From contig OZ234496.1 in the NCBI GenBank assembly GCA_965153455.1, positions 1,426,001-1,490,000 of the forward strand: a stretch of DNA of 64,000 nucleotides. The letters run 5' to 3'. The stretch comes from Sphagnum compactum. Taxonomy: Eukaryota > Bryophyta > Sphagnopsida > Sphagnales. The notes below the pieces were generated by a model that had not been told where the DNA came from, ran no database searches, and saw only the letters and a list, made by a program, of their open reading frames with translations. A program made the translations under genes and the position numbers. Shown one piece after another: positions 39,251-53,156 of this stretch (position 1 is its first letter; each line of letters begins with the position of its first letter).

Positions 39251-42200
39251 AAAATCAAGTGCTTTCTGAGATTTTCAATAGCCAGAATTCGACCACTTTT
39301 TTTTTTTTTTTTTTAAATCTCCAGATTTGGATACATGGTTTAAGTAAAGTCCTTTCTTTTGCTCGAATGATTTTGAGTCCACTCACACAAATATTTACAA
39401 TTTTAACAAATCTATCACTATATTTTTGAACTATCATTTTTATTTTTTTTATTTCAAATTTGGCCAAAGATCAACACTTTCAATTCTGAGGTGCATCACA
39501 AACTTAACATCTCATGAATTAATTAATAATAAAAATCATGCAAATTTTGTTCATTCATAATTCGTATATTTCAAGCATTAATATTTAGTACATTACAAAC
39601 ACATTTGACGCACCAATTTAAAAAAAAGATGTGAAACAACTCATGTGACATTTGTTCATTCATAGGTTTGTATTTCATCTGTCAACATATTTATCCATGT
39701 GTCGAATGTGTTTTCAACACATAATATTTGTGTGTAAAATGTATAAATTTATGAATGAATGAATGAACTTCGCATGATTTTCATTATTAATTCGTTACCT
39801 GTTAAATTTGTGATGTGCTACATTAAACCCTTATTATGAAGTGCGAAAAATGGTGTTTTTATTCTTCACATTCATTTTGATAAAAGAAATTCAACACCAA
39901 TTCTCTTTTCATTTTTTCGTAACCCATTATAATCCTTACATGCTTATTACTATCAATATATGTCATTTGAGGCAAAAAATGATTTTTATTTTTATTTCAC
40001 CATCTCATCAAACATGTCCTGTTGGGTAGTTGCAAGTTATAGTGGTTCATTTTCTATCCCTTTCTGGAATTTCTACAAAGTGTACTCTATTCAAATATCA
40101 TAAACACATTATAAAATCATCAATTTAACAAAAATATTTATGAATTAAAATTGCCAACTTGAATAAGAATATTAATTGAAAGGTGAATTCAATAAACATA
40201 CAACAATCATATCATGATAATGGACTTTTAACGTGAACATATGGATTATATTATAGGTTTTGCATTATCATTCAAATGCATTTTTTGTTATGATTTCATT
40301 TCAATATTTTTTAATAGGGATTCAATATATGAGATATAATGGAAACATATATAGTATGGATTGAAAAATTTTACAACAAAAATTTTAACCAACAAATAAC
40401 TATGGATTTTTTAATGACCAAATTTGGACTTTATTTTCAAAAGTTCCTATCTTGATCAATTTTTGTTGGATTGATATTTTTTTCCCCCTAACATGTATGT
40501 CAAAGAATTGTTTAGATAGGCAGCCTTTCATATGGACTTTATTAGTTAATTAATCATCACACATGGCTCGCTCAAAATTGAGTTTAAACTGTTTTTTCCA
40601 TTCTAGTGTTAAAATATGAACTTTACGAATTGGGACGCTTATCATTTTTGAGCCACCCTAACTTGCATCTACCTTGTTATTTTTACTAGACTCTTTCATT
40701 TTTCTACAAATCTACCTTCCTTTAAGATACCTTGTAAAGGTTTTTTATGTTTTCAATTTCAACATTAATAACTTCCAATTCAAAGTCCCAAACATTTTCT
40801 TTCTAAATGCAATCTTTTTCTAAAATTCATTACATGCCCATTTTATAGCTCAAACCACCTCACATTGTCTTCTTGTCTGAGCATCAACCTTTAATTATAT
40901 GGAAGTACATTGTTCATCCTAACCTAATTACCTATGGCCTAATGGAAGAGTAATTAGAAACAATGACCACAATTCTACTATAGCTACCATTCAATATTCT
41001 AACTCACACACAAGTCCATTCACCAAAACACTTAACTTTTCACCTCCACAATTTAACACATCTCCTTTAGTGTAACCTTTTGCCATCTTTTTATTCTTTC
41101 CCACATCATTTTTGGGGTCATCTTGTAAAACATTTCTACCATCTTCATGGATATAACATTATTTTCCATCACCTACTTCTCTCCCAAAAATAGTAAATAA
41201 ATCGTCATCACACACAAATTCCACATTTTTAAAAAATCATATAACTTCTTTCCATTATTTTCATAAAGTTTTTGGACCATTATGAAGCTTGGAAATAATA
41301 CAATAACAAATCAGAACCTTTCACCTTGCAATAAAAAATAGACAACAACTTGTTACACTTCAAACCATTTCATATTCACACTCCTCCAATTGCATTCCAT
41401 GGCCAATGTTAAAAGTTGATGCAACCCCAAATTGCACATTGATCATTCTTCAAACATGAAAAAGCTATAATTTAGGGCTACACTACAATGGACACAAAAC
41501 AATTCCATAACATTTGCAAGCAATGCAATGATGTTAGTAGCAAACATATCAAATGGGAGAACTAACAGAAGAGGATCGTTGAGAGAAATAAGAAGTTAAT
41601 TGATGTGTACAAGGTAGGAAAATTGGAAACAAAATGAAATACCAACAATGATAAAATGTAAACATGTTGAGATGTAATTGATAATGAATTGATAAATTCA
41701 AAAGCGCACATGGTATTTGTTGTGCCATGGATGAACAAGATAATGAATGAATTTCATAAGCTTGTTCATAGTAAGGTGCCAAAAAAGGCAAAATGTGTAA
41801 AGATAAGTGGGACGAACTTAATTTAAATTACAAGAAAAATTTAGACCACTACAAAGGCACTAGCCATCAAATATCATTTTGGGAATTACTTATATACAAA
41901 CGTGATAAATATTTCACTTATATTGGTAATTCAACGAATAATTTTATGAAGTGATTAAAACATTTCAAGGAGAATGGATCATTGATGCACCACTCCACAT
42001 GAGAGATCTATAAGTGGTAGGTGATAAAAAAAAAGATCCAATAATACTTAAAGTTAACACAAAAAAGGAACAAGACTATGCATAATAACATTCATTTCAC
42101 ATAGTTGTTTGAGGACTTATCGAATATATGAACAACATAATGTGCAAACTTGAGTGAACATTGTGGACATGGATGATTATGATGATAGTCCTCAACACAA

Positions 42201-45175
42201 GCTTTGAAAGATAATATTTCAAATGTTCTAAATGTGTGTGATATGCCTACACACCCAACAACTTGAATTGCATTTGGCAACACAACACTTGGGAACATTG
42301 GGTCAAATGAAAATGTTTAAACATTTTTTCACCAATAATAAAAAACAACAAGGTGACAATGAAAGTATTTGATTGTGTGAACATCAAACAATTAGAATTG
42401 AAGAATGTCTTATTAAGATGTGATCAAACTATCAAATATTAATTGAAACACCTCAAACAATGAAACAAAAAGACTCACAAAACAAACAAGGACATGGTGA
42501 ATGTTTTCTCGTGTTTGAACATTAGGATGTGTCATGCCTTCATTTAAGACAAATTACTCTTACCTACAACTTTAAACTTGATTTCAAATTCATCAAAAGA
42601 AGAAATCATGGTTCAACTACAAATGATATGAATTTAAAAACTATTTAATTCTTGATGATAAGAATAATAGTTAATTAGTTCAAATTGAATGTAAGATCAA
42701 CACATAATTAATCATTTGATTCAAAAAAACACAAAACAATTGAACATGCAAGTTGACAACTTTTCATTCCATTGAACTTGAATTGCAAAAATGAAAATCA
42801 AGCTTCAAATGAAGTTAATAACCTCTTTGCAAGCAATTCCCAAAGTGTTGTTTAAAAGTCATTTGTTGACCTATTATTGAGATGTCAAAATCTTGTAATT
42901 TTGATTCAACATCATTTTCAAAATTTTTTTTAAAGAATTCTTTATTCATTAGCTTGCTTTGACCTTGTCTCAAACATGCACATAGCCTAAAATGTTTTTT
43001 AGGTTTAATTAAATCATCAGAATGTTAATATCAAGGTCTTTCTCATCAATATCATGTTGTGAAAGATCCAACAACAAACCACTAGATCATGTAAAAATGG
43101 TGATGCACCCCTATGTTTTTCCTTAAGGCATTGGGAGTAAACTTTCAAAAAAGTGAAAAAAATGGAAAAAAAGAAGTACGTTCATTTCTTAGTTCTTCAC
43201 TTTGGTTAAAGATGAATGTGTAGTAGATTTACGATGGGTCTAGAATGATGTGACAATTATGAGAACCTCATAAACGAGTCATTTGCACAAATTAAACAAT
43301 GTAAGTGATTAGAGCAAACATAAGTTAATTTTGGATCATGAACTTGTTTTGGACGTATTACACTCACATGACCTAAACTTGGGATTGGCCACCACCTTCT
43401 TCTTTATAATACATTTTGTGATTGACGACAAACAACATATCAAAATGGCTAAATTTCCTAACACTCCCAAGTGAGAATCCCAAAATTCTTAAGTTATGAC
43501 TCCCATGGTTTTGCAAGTTCATAACTTCCTCATATGAATTTTGATTGAAAAGTTGTAACTTGTAATGAAATCTTTCCAATATTGTGTTTCACATTTCAAT
43601 TGAAGGTCATTCAAATTTTATTTATTTATAATAATCAACCATTACTTGCAATTACATGTTTTAAGATTTAGACTTGAATGAATTTAAAAGTTTATTGCAA
43701 AAAGACCTTTTGGTGTTTAGAAATGGATATGAATGACATCAATCATGCCATGGATAGATGGCAAACCAAATAATGTTTTGAACCCCATTACCTCTACCAA
43801 ATAATCTCCCTTTGGCCACTTGATGTGATATGTAAAAACAACATTAACAACATTAATGAATTCTTGTAAAACCAAATGGATTGTCAACTTCCTAATTGTA
43901 AATATCTTACTTCAATGATGGTATCCTATACCACAAGCAAATTTATAAAAAGAATACATAATGCATATTCCTATGGGTACAACACATTTGTATCTCATGT
44001 CTTCTTCTCCATCAAATGTTTTAGTATGAGAAAAGTTTTACTACTTTCAAAATGTTCAATCCACCTTGAATCATTGTATTGACTCACAAGAAAATAGGAA
44101 TATCAAGTTGTAAGATTTGACTTTCATCCAATCACCAATGTGTTGATTAAACAATAATTCATCATAAAAACATGACAATCTATTTTGGTGTACAATCAAA
44201 GAATTCATCATGGCATGGAAAGCTACTTTACCTATGGAAATTCAAAAACATTCACACAATTTACAAAAAAACTTGCAAGAATTGTGTCAACAACACTATC
44301 TTCAATGGCCTTATGTTATGTAAGCTTTATGCTTTTAGAAATATGCAAATGAATAATCTATGAACACAAAACAAAATTGAAACACAAAAAATCAAATCAA
44401 ATCAAATCAATTACAAACATAGATTAAAATGATTGATGTAATGCAAAACAAAATGAAGTTTTTAAAGAATGAAATGAAAGCAAATGAACATCAAGTGATG
44501 GAATAAATGAGTAGCAACAAAAGTCAAAATGATCAACATAAAACAAAATAACCTTTCACTATCTTGCATTGATCTTGAATAATTCATTTCAAATTTCAAC
44601 ACATCATCACATATGGGCTATAATATGGTAATAATAGTCATGTGAAATTTATTTTTCATAAAATTTGTATTGTTTAAACATGAATGTTGTGTGTTTAAAA
44701 CATGTATGAAGCACATTTAAATAGGACACATATTATGGGTGAATTTTCTTTATCCTACTTATACATGTTTCGTACATGTTCTAGATGCATGACATTCACA
44801 ATATGTCAAACCTATGATTTTTTTTTCATGCATTCATTATTGCCAAATTGTGGCCCAAGAAATTTGTGATGATATTTTAGGTCTACTTTCTAAAAACATA
44901 TAAACTGATAATATCACATTATGATTACTAACATTATAACCTAAATAAATAACACAAAAAACCATGTGTTTTTTTAAAAACCTAATGACAACCTTAATTT
45001 TATCAATACTTGACCCCTATTGTGAAGTGACTTTTAAAAGTAGGCATAAAAATCGTCCTACTCCTATGATTCATGATCTACATATAATTAAATTCATAAT
45101 AATGTTCACCTTACACATTACAATGGGTAAAATCTGCATGTGGGGGACATTCCCGGAATTTCAAAATTAAATGGG
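39250..45175. other. AT-rich gene-free stretch
   Basis: About 5.9 kb of low-GC sequence with only short frames. I recognise no conserved protein. Plus-strand fragments around 43876-44360 (for example HTIYKKTCKNCVNNTIFNG) look more protein-like than the surroundings and might be a TE remnant, but I cannot name a family. A short (aatca)n run lies at 44390-44410. Confidence 0.4.
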
Positions 45176-45180
45176 ACTTT

Positions 45181-45620
45181 TGCTTCATCTTAGGTCCTTT
45201 ATTTTGAGAATGCCCCCATCTTGAAGCTCTACCTTAAATAAATATTGTAGTACCTTTTCAGGTTTGGCACCTCCGTGCCAAATAATTAATTTAATTTTTT
45301 AATTTTTTTATTCGGTGGTTAAAGTTTGAATTCTAAAACTTTTGACACACTGTATTAAATTTATTATAACCAAATGCTTATAGGAAAGAAGTTTAGTGCT
45401 TTTGTGGGTAGGTGGTCAATAAATTACTACTGAAAGCTAGTTGGAGAGGTTCACGGATCAAATTTAGTTGGTTGCATGAATTTTTAATGTTTTTGTCATA
45501 ACTAACTATTAATATCCAAAAAATTCAACAAATTTGAAAATAATTTACTTTATGTCAAACTTGAAAAGGTACTACGGTATTCTTCCTAAAATAGGGGAAA
45601 AAAAGGTCTTATGAATTTGC
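45181..45620. mobile_element. Inverted-repeat (MITE-like) element, about 440 bp
   Basis: The core inverted repeat is gtagtaccttttcaggtttg at 45247 (22 bp to 45268). It pairs with 45554-45575, whose reverse complement starts gtagtaccttttcaagtttg; 20 of 22 positions match. Farther out, tgcttcatcttaggtccttt (45181-45200) matches imperfectly the reverse complement of aaaggtcttatgaatttgc (about 45602-45620). The arms are thus around 90 bp with gaps. The interior has no coding capacity. Exact ends and a target duplication were not determined. Confidence 0.55.
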
Positions 45621-48600
45621 CTTAAGAGTGAATTTTTTTTTTAATGCCTATTTATGCTTATAAATGTAAGGTTATTCCCATTGTTACAAAATAATTGTAA
45701 TAATTAATATTGGGTAGTTATCAAAATAGGGAAAAACTTTTATGATTACATACCTTGATATATATCCTTAATTTTCAAAGGGGTACTTCCAAAATAACCG
45801 TGTAGCTTTGAAATTGACAATGATAAAGGTTGAAAAGAACCATTAGAAACCAAAGAACCATTAATTCATAAAACTTTGCATTTTCACTTGAACTTTTATT
45901 ATGGTTTGGTTAAAGAACAATGGGTTCTTTGAGTATAGTAGTTGTGGGCTAGACATGCAACTTTCTTCCAAGCTCCATATTTTGTCACCATATTTATTCT
46001 ATAATAGATGGAGAAGAAAAAGTTCCATTGTTGACATCTCTCAATGAAAGGTCAAAAGGCACAACATTCTCCTCCTTGATGCTTTTGAAAGATCTTTTTA
46101 TGTACTAGAAGCACAAATGGTGGTGGGAGGTTATGATGCCCACATACAATAATGTGTGGAAGAAGAGAAAACATGCGATAGGGAGGAGGAATCAAAAGCC
46201 CAAAACAAATGTCCCCTACTACCACTTATTACATACATATCCATGTAATGAACATCTTTCATTTTTCATCACTTTGGCTTGCAATTTTTGTAGACACTTT
46301 CAATTTTCTCCTTTCCACCTCCACAATGTCTTTGTGTATCACATGTGTTGTGTGTGGATTTTTGGTTCATTTTTTCCTCCTCCTCTTCTAATTTTTGTGT
46401 TCTTATTTTATTTGCTTCGATGAGTCCTTTTGAACTTGAAAGTATTTTTCTATTGTTTTGAGGTTGTGTTTTCTTTGAACTGGGCTTTTGTTTTTTGGTG
46501 GGTGACAAAGTATAGTGAAATCAAAGTTTTTGGTGAACAATTTGTGAAAGGTGTGGTGACCACATGATGCCTTTCACTCTTGGAAAAAAAATTTAAAAAT
46601 TTGTGCATTAGGTTAGAGTTTTGTCAAAAGAGATTTGCATTTGGTTGTTTGTTGGTTTGATTTTGAATTTTGAGAGTTGTTGTCCAAAGGATTAATGGGG
46701 ATTTAAAAAAATAAATTCTCAACTTCTTGTTGTTTTTCAATTAAGAAGATGTTAAATATGAAATTTCTCTTATTCTCTTCTCCCTTTCCTTCATTTTCTG
46801 ATTATGTTTGCCATAAAATAACCATTCCTTAATTGTGATTCTCAACAACTCACCTTGAATGTACTCATTGAATATTCAAACTAGATTGGGTGATTTTCCT
46901 ATAATTAATTTTTTAATATTTGGTTGTTTGTTTTGTTTTCGCTTCTTGGTTAAGTTTCTTGATGTTGGGATCTTGATGTTTCATTATGTTATTGCAAGTT
47001 TTTTATTTTTATAAGAAAATGTTTTTGCATTTTGTGTCCATGAATGTGAGCACCATTGCTTTGTGTATTTGTTTTCTTGCAATAATTTTTTTTGCATTTG
47101 CATTTGAGTCATCTCTTGTTTCTTTACACCTTTAAATGGTTTTTCTAGCTATGAGATTTAGTCTCCTAATTTTTTCTTAGTGTTGCATCATATTTGAGGT
47201 AGCTCACACAATTTCTATGTCTTTCTTTCCTTCAGTTGTTTTGTCACATACCCATCCAAACAAAATTACCCAACAACATTGTTTTTTTGGCAACACATTG
47301 CCAAGTTCTTGAGATTAAAGAGCCATTGCATATAACCTTTGATTTATGGGTTAGAAGATAATCAATTTTGCAACAAAACTTGTAATAATGAAATACAAAG
47401 AAATTGAAACTAGACAAGTTCTTTAAAATAATAAAATATTTTATAATTACAATAGGTTTTTAAAATTAAAGGGTTTATAAGACACAAAACCATTGTTCTT
47501 AAACATTGAAATGACCACACAACATTAGTTAGAAACCTCCCGCCCTATGCCTCACATCTTCGTTATGTTCATGGTAAGAGTAAAAACCTTCCCCCTCCAA
47601 CCTCACCCTCCTATGCTTTGTGATCTACCCATGTTCAAGTTCATGCCAATGTTCACCTCCTGCTTTTACAACAGGTAAAATTCCAAGAGTCATTTTTGGC
47701 ATATCTATCATATAGCGGTTATATATTTCAAGAACAAGGTCAGGTCATGTTTATTTGTTTGTTTTGTTTTTTTGAAGGAAAAACTTTTGAAGAGTCTTCA
47801 AATTGTAAAGGCACCTTTAATGGGCAGTCTTTCATTGTGAAGGGTAGTTTAGGGAGCAGCCCTCCCACAGTTGAAGTGCACATGGGCCCTTCAAATAAGT
47901 ATATAAATAGACGACCGACGCCCTTTTCTATGATGGGTATTCCTGGATATAAGGTGCCCTTTACATACACTAGGAAATTTCTCAGAATGATTTTCACAGT
48001 GTACAAGTTTGTGGCAATAAAGAACTCATGACATGTAACCTAAAATATCTGTCACACACAAGGCCTTGAAATGTACAGCTGAAAAATTGAAGGCAAACTC
48101 CTCAAAATTCTGGTGCAAGAATATTGTTGCTCTCACACTCTTATAGAGTTTCAATCATAATCATATGATTAAGACCTTCACAGTAAAGGGAAAACTGACC
48201 AATGAAGCTCCAAGAATAGAACCTTTCAAAGGATTTAGGTCTGTGTTGACTCTCCAGTAACTCAAGCTCCAAGTCAACCTAACAAAGTCCAAAACGACCA
48301 CTTTATAATCAATGTCAACAGTTTCAGCAACTGGTGTGTGAATAAAGAGATGAAATAGGACACATCTGACTCCAAGTGCCCACTAACACCTGATATAGCA
48401 AGAACTTTCATCTGACTTATGCTGTGGCATAGTCAACTCTCATAGTACATGGACATAAGTTGCCAATCAACACACAAAAAATACAAGAGCTTAATCTGGC
48501 AGTTAGAGCTTTGTTCTCAACCTGGTTCATAGCCAGGGATTGGCAGTAATGTCAAAATGTCTAGGCAAAATAGCACAACATGAATTTGGGTCCAAAGTTC

Positions 48601-48880
48601 ATTATCACAAAATCTACATGTATCAAGTTTTCGAAGGAGCATTCTCTAATACTAATCACCTTACGTACCTTTCTCAGCCACCCATAATGCCCATTCAAGC
48701 TCATAAACACCAAAATGTTATAACAATCTTAAGCTATTAATTACAACAGTTCAGTTCTCCTGTTGTGAAAGATCAATATCTTTCTAAACTATTGACTTGA
48801 TGAAGAAGAAACCCGACACCCTGAACCCTACTCTTTCTCAAGGTAAAATCCCAACTGATTGATGCACCAACCTTGAAAAA
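45621..48880. other. AT-rich gene-free stretch / UEV1 3' flank
   Basis: No gene is recognised. A frame at 47696-48031 (plus) has no known motif. Sequence just below 48882 is presumably UEV1 3' UTR. Confidence 0.4.
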
Positions 48881-48881
48881 T

Positions 48882-50030
48882 TTAGAACGTGCTGCCCTCA
48901 GCAGGCTGCTGCAGCTTGCGGTTGGCAGGGGATGCCATCTCCTTCTTGAGCTCTGTCAGAATGCTCTCCATTGTGTATTCACGCCGCCACTGTGCAAGCA
49001 TTGAAAAGTATCTTGGATCCACCTACAAATCATGAAATCAGCTGGCCATTCCAGAAGACGAACTCCGGCATCTCAGATTCCTCAGAATTGGTAGATCATA
49101 ACACTTTTCAACGAACATTTATGTACGTATAATGGTTTATAAGAGCATAGAATTATCAGTTTGCTTGGACAATGAGGGTTCTAAATATGTGGACACAATA
49201 CAAATAGTTGTTGCATGCACCTATAACTGGGCAGAAGGCACACCCAGCTTTTACTTACTGTAGAAGTCACAAGAGCCATTTGTAGGAGGTGGATTGCTCT
49301 TGAAACATTCGGTCTAAGATCTTACAGAAAAGTTTGTCATTATACATTAGAAAAAGCAGAATTAGATCTGCTGGTGACGAGAGACCCTAACCCTAATTTC
49401 CAGCAGCAATGAAGGCAAACAGTTCCTCTTGCAGTGCCATGCTCACCATTCCATTCTCCTGGTTCACACATGTCATGTTGATCCGTGAGTGAAATTTGAC
49501 GCTTGGAGGCCTATCTGGATAATCCTTATCGCAAAAAAGCTTCACTGTATATATGCGGCCTTCATGTACTGACTGCACCATTTGCATGTGAGAGCAGCCA
49601 CAATGATCAGAAAACTGATCTACCACTCAAGCCATCTCATGACTTGATTCCCAAAGGAGCAAAACATGTCCAGAGAGGAAAACTGATCACATATCTACAA
49701 CTACATCTGCGGCCGTAACTGCACTCAGGGTGCCCATCAGCTGTAGAATGCCAAATTCCAACACTTACGTGATTAGGGCCAATGATGGTGCCAGTCCAAG
49801 AGCGCATGAACAAGTCATCACCGTCATCCATTCCATAGCTCACAGTGCCATCTCCAATCCCTTTCTCTCCCCTCTCGAGCTCTTCCAGTAATCTGAAGTT
49901 TCTAGGAACTGCAGCAGCCCACAAGACCTTCAACGGATGGACACAAGAAGAGGGATTCAGCGAAGTTTTATGCTATCTATCAGCAAAAGAAATGACAGCA
50001 CATACCAACAACGGAGCCGGTCGATGTCAT
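48882..50030 (-). CDS. UEV1: Ubiquitin-conjugating E2 variant, UEV1/MMS2 type
   Basis: Catalytically inactive E2 variant that pairs with UBC13 to build K63-linked ubiquitin chains in DNA-damage tolerance and signalling. Four coding exons, minus strand: 50030-50006, 49908-49769, 49572-49447 and 49022-48882, giving 143 residues. The 25-nt first exon encodes MTSTGSVV and splits a valine codon, reproducing the plant UEV start before [20 protein letters not shown]. The core continues [40 protein letters not shown] and [14 protein letters not shown], then [18 protein letters not shown]. The E2 catalytic Cys-bearing motif is absent, as expected. The loop reads GPNHSVHEG in place of the more usual GPPNTAYEG. 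The C-terminus ([11 protein letters not shown]) lacks the prenylation-type CxxM tail seen in some plant UEV1 paralogues. Confidence 0.94.
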
Positions 50031-53000
50031 GTCTTCCGTCCCCTGCTGTCCGAGGCCGGAGTCGAGCGCTTATGCAAATGCCTAAAACACTCTATGGTTT
50101 CTGTACACAGACTTTTCCTGCTGAAGCTTCTCGCAGGCTCAGCTGCCTTCGTTCTGAATGCCACGAATCTGCGTACGATTCCAGAACTCCACACTCATCT
50201 TCAATTCCACCAACGCCTCATCCCCTCCTAACGAATTTAGCAACTCCTCCTTTGAGAAGAAAACATGATGAATCCGGTGTCAAAAGACGATGCGCTTAAA
50301 ACCAGAACTTTTTGAGAAACAAATCTGCTTGCATTTGTCGCATGAAGATAGATCAGTTACAATCTTCCTCCGCAGCAGTGCAACGGGAATCAAGAGACCA
50401 GGAAACCCACGAGATTGTCGAAAGCAACTCCCAGAAACACCAAATCAAACACATAAACAAGTGACAGAAGATGCCAAAGGAAGATAGTTAGGATTTGATG
50501 GTTAGGGTTTGAAAACTGTGTTGTGTAAGGGCCCCTTGGGTGGGGGCGGTCCCCAAAGAAGGGGTCTAGGATGAGGTGAGTCCTACCCTTGTCCCTTGGG
50601 AGACCCTAAACAACCCCATCAAGCTTTGTCCAACAGGCCTTACATTTGGGGAATGTCCCTCAACTCTTGACCCTTACCAATCATAAAGCTCCGATTCATT
50701 TTTCTTCCTTTGCTAAAATGTTTTAGGTTTCTAATAATGTCAACATTCTAATAATTATGTGATTTTTGTGAATCTCCTAATCAAAGATTAATGTTTTGTC
50801 ATAATTTTCAATGATAAAATGAACGTTGTACATTGGAAGTGGTATTTTTTTAATTGCAAAAAATAATCAAATTATGTTTATCTATCTAAAAGATTTAATT
50901 TTATTTTTTAAAGATTATGTGCATTTTTCTAGTTTAGTAATTATTAATAATGTTGTTAAATTGTTGCAAATTAGTTTGAAAATTATGCATCGTAAGTGCC
51001 AATTTCATTTTATCAAGTCAAATATCCAATTTTATGTCATGAAGAATTTTTTTTTAGTGCATCACATGGTTATATGATTTTTTTTAGTTTAGTAGTATAG
51101 CTTTATTGGTCAAATAAGTAAACAATTTTTTTATTGTTTCAACTATAATAGCTAATCACAATTAGTACATATTATTTTAGTAATCCAAAATTAGAAAGAA
51201 TTCATTCCTTGTTTAGTTTGAAAAGAACTTGCATCACAAATGACCTATTGTTTGATCAATGAAATGATTTTACATTGTTTATGAGTGCATATCTACATCA
51301 AATTAAAGGATTATGTTTCAAGATGTATTGTTATATTGAAAAAAAAAAGTTTTGTGTTATAGTTATGAAACACAATGTGTTGTTACTAGTCTAAAAATAC
51401 CTCCAACATTGATGTGGCATCTTGTTCAAATTGTTGTGGATAACCTTTTTATGGTTGTATGAACATGTGTGTTAAACTAATCTTGCAAGCCTTGGTTGTT
51501 ACGTAAGGCATTGAACACAATAAGTGCAATCACCTTGAAATTTTAAAAGGAAATAATTAATCATGTTATATGACATCACACCTTGGATGATGACATGTGC
51601 TAGGTATGATGCATGTGGATTAACTAGATATCAACATCAATGAACACATAAATTCTTTTTAAATCTTTTTTCTCTTTTTTGCTAAAATTTGAGTGCAATT
51701 TTTTTTGTAACATGTTATGTTATATTGGATCTTTAATAGCAAAACATGCACATTGTGTCATTATAATTCATGAGGAAAGGGTTTTCATTATCGAAAAACA
51801 TGATTAGAAGTCTTATGCCTAATGCTACTAAAATGTTATGAATAGTTGAATTGTATTCAAATCAAGCATTTCAAAATCAAATCAAGAAGATACTAATGAA
51901 CAATCTAGCTTGAAAATATTTGAGATGGCAAGTTATGATGATGAGCAACAAAGGAGAGTGTGAATCAAAAAGTTGTTGTCATCTCAACTCTGGCAGGTTG
52001 ACATGAAGGACATCAAGTGCCATTTGCAACGATCCTTTGCAATGGTGGAGGAAGCATGAAACTACGTTTCCAATTGCGACTTTACTTGGACGACAAACAT
52101 TGAGCATTTCAATGTTTCATATTGAAACAAAATAAAATTTTCCTTGTCAAATGTTTTTACAAACTTGTGCACCATTTTGGTTCCAGATCCACTAATCATC
52201 CTTTTTTTTGGTTTGTGCAATTTGATACGATTGAAAGCTCAGTTTAAAGAACTCATTTTAAATTAGTCTCATCTTTTGGAACATCCTTTTTTTTGGTTTG
52301 TGCAATTTGATACGATTGAAAGCTCAGTTTAAAGAACTCATTTTAAATTAGTCTCATCTTTTGGAACATCCTAGAACTATTGCACATTTTTTTGACGAGA
52401 GTTATTAAATGCACTTTGAGAACTTGCATTTGTTCCTAAATTGGGAGATGAGGAATTTTTCTTAAATGAACACCACTTAACCAACTTAAAGGTGTGTCAT
52501 TCCTACAATGTAGAGCTTAGGACAAGGCTACAACAATTTTTATAGTCTTGTCCTAGTTTCAACAATTTGGAAGTTCTTTCACCTTGGGGGTTTACCTTAT
52601 ACAAACGGCCTTGCTTACTAAATATCGTATGTACGACTGATGTATGTTTAACACAAAATAATTTGCAAAAGGTTTAATTGAAAAAAAATATATATTATTG
52701 ATATTTGTAGAAATTGTTGAAAATTGAACTCCTATCCCCAACCATTGCATTGGGTTATTAAACAACACAAGGTGTATTTTGCATTCTTATTCCTCGATTG
52801 TTGAAATCGTGAAATTTGAAAATGTTGAAGCTCATTTTTTAAAATAAATAAACATTTGACAAAGAAGTGTTGATTATGGTAGGAGGTGTAAGAGGCATTT
52901 TATAAATGCTTTCCACTCCTTAACACCTTAATTTGTACATTGGTTTAGGTTCATCATAATGTTCAATTTGTGGTTTACTTGTGCTTTTTTATGGTTGGGG

Positions 53001-53110
53001 AGTGTCCCCAAAATAGTGACAACATGAACATTTTTTAAAAACATGGTACAAGAATACATGTAATGTCAACTTAGATTCCAAGGTAATATGTACATAATTC
53101 TAACTAAAAT
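50031..53110. other. UEV1 5' flank and AT-rich spacer
   Basis: 50031-50500 is GC-richer and probably holds the UEV1 leader and promoter. A G/C-rich patch at 50525-50600 (cccttgggtggggg...ggtccccaaagaagggg) has imperfect palindromic character. From 50700 on the sequence is AT-rich with no recognised gene. Confidence 0.4.
52197..52366. repeat. Perfect 85-bp tandem duplication
   Basis: Two adjacent copies (52197-52281 and 52282-52366) starting catccttttttttggtttgt appear identical base for base. A third start (catcc) at 52367 then diverges. Perfect identity implies a very recent event or an assembly artefact. Confidence 0.95.
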
Positions 53111-53156
53111 GATGACTATATGTTATGCACAAATAGTGGTCACCATTCAACTCCAA

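Noticed and set aside
39250-48880. Hidden large gene in the 9.6-kb gap
   Set aside because: No frame shows conserved motifs or exon-like GC islands. Only short AT-rich frames and TE-like structure were seen.
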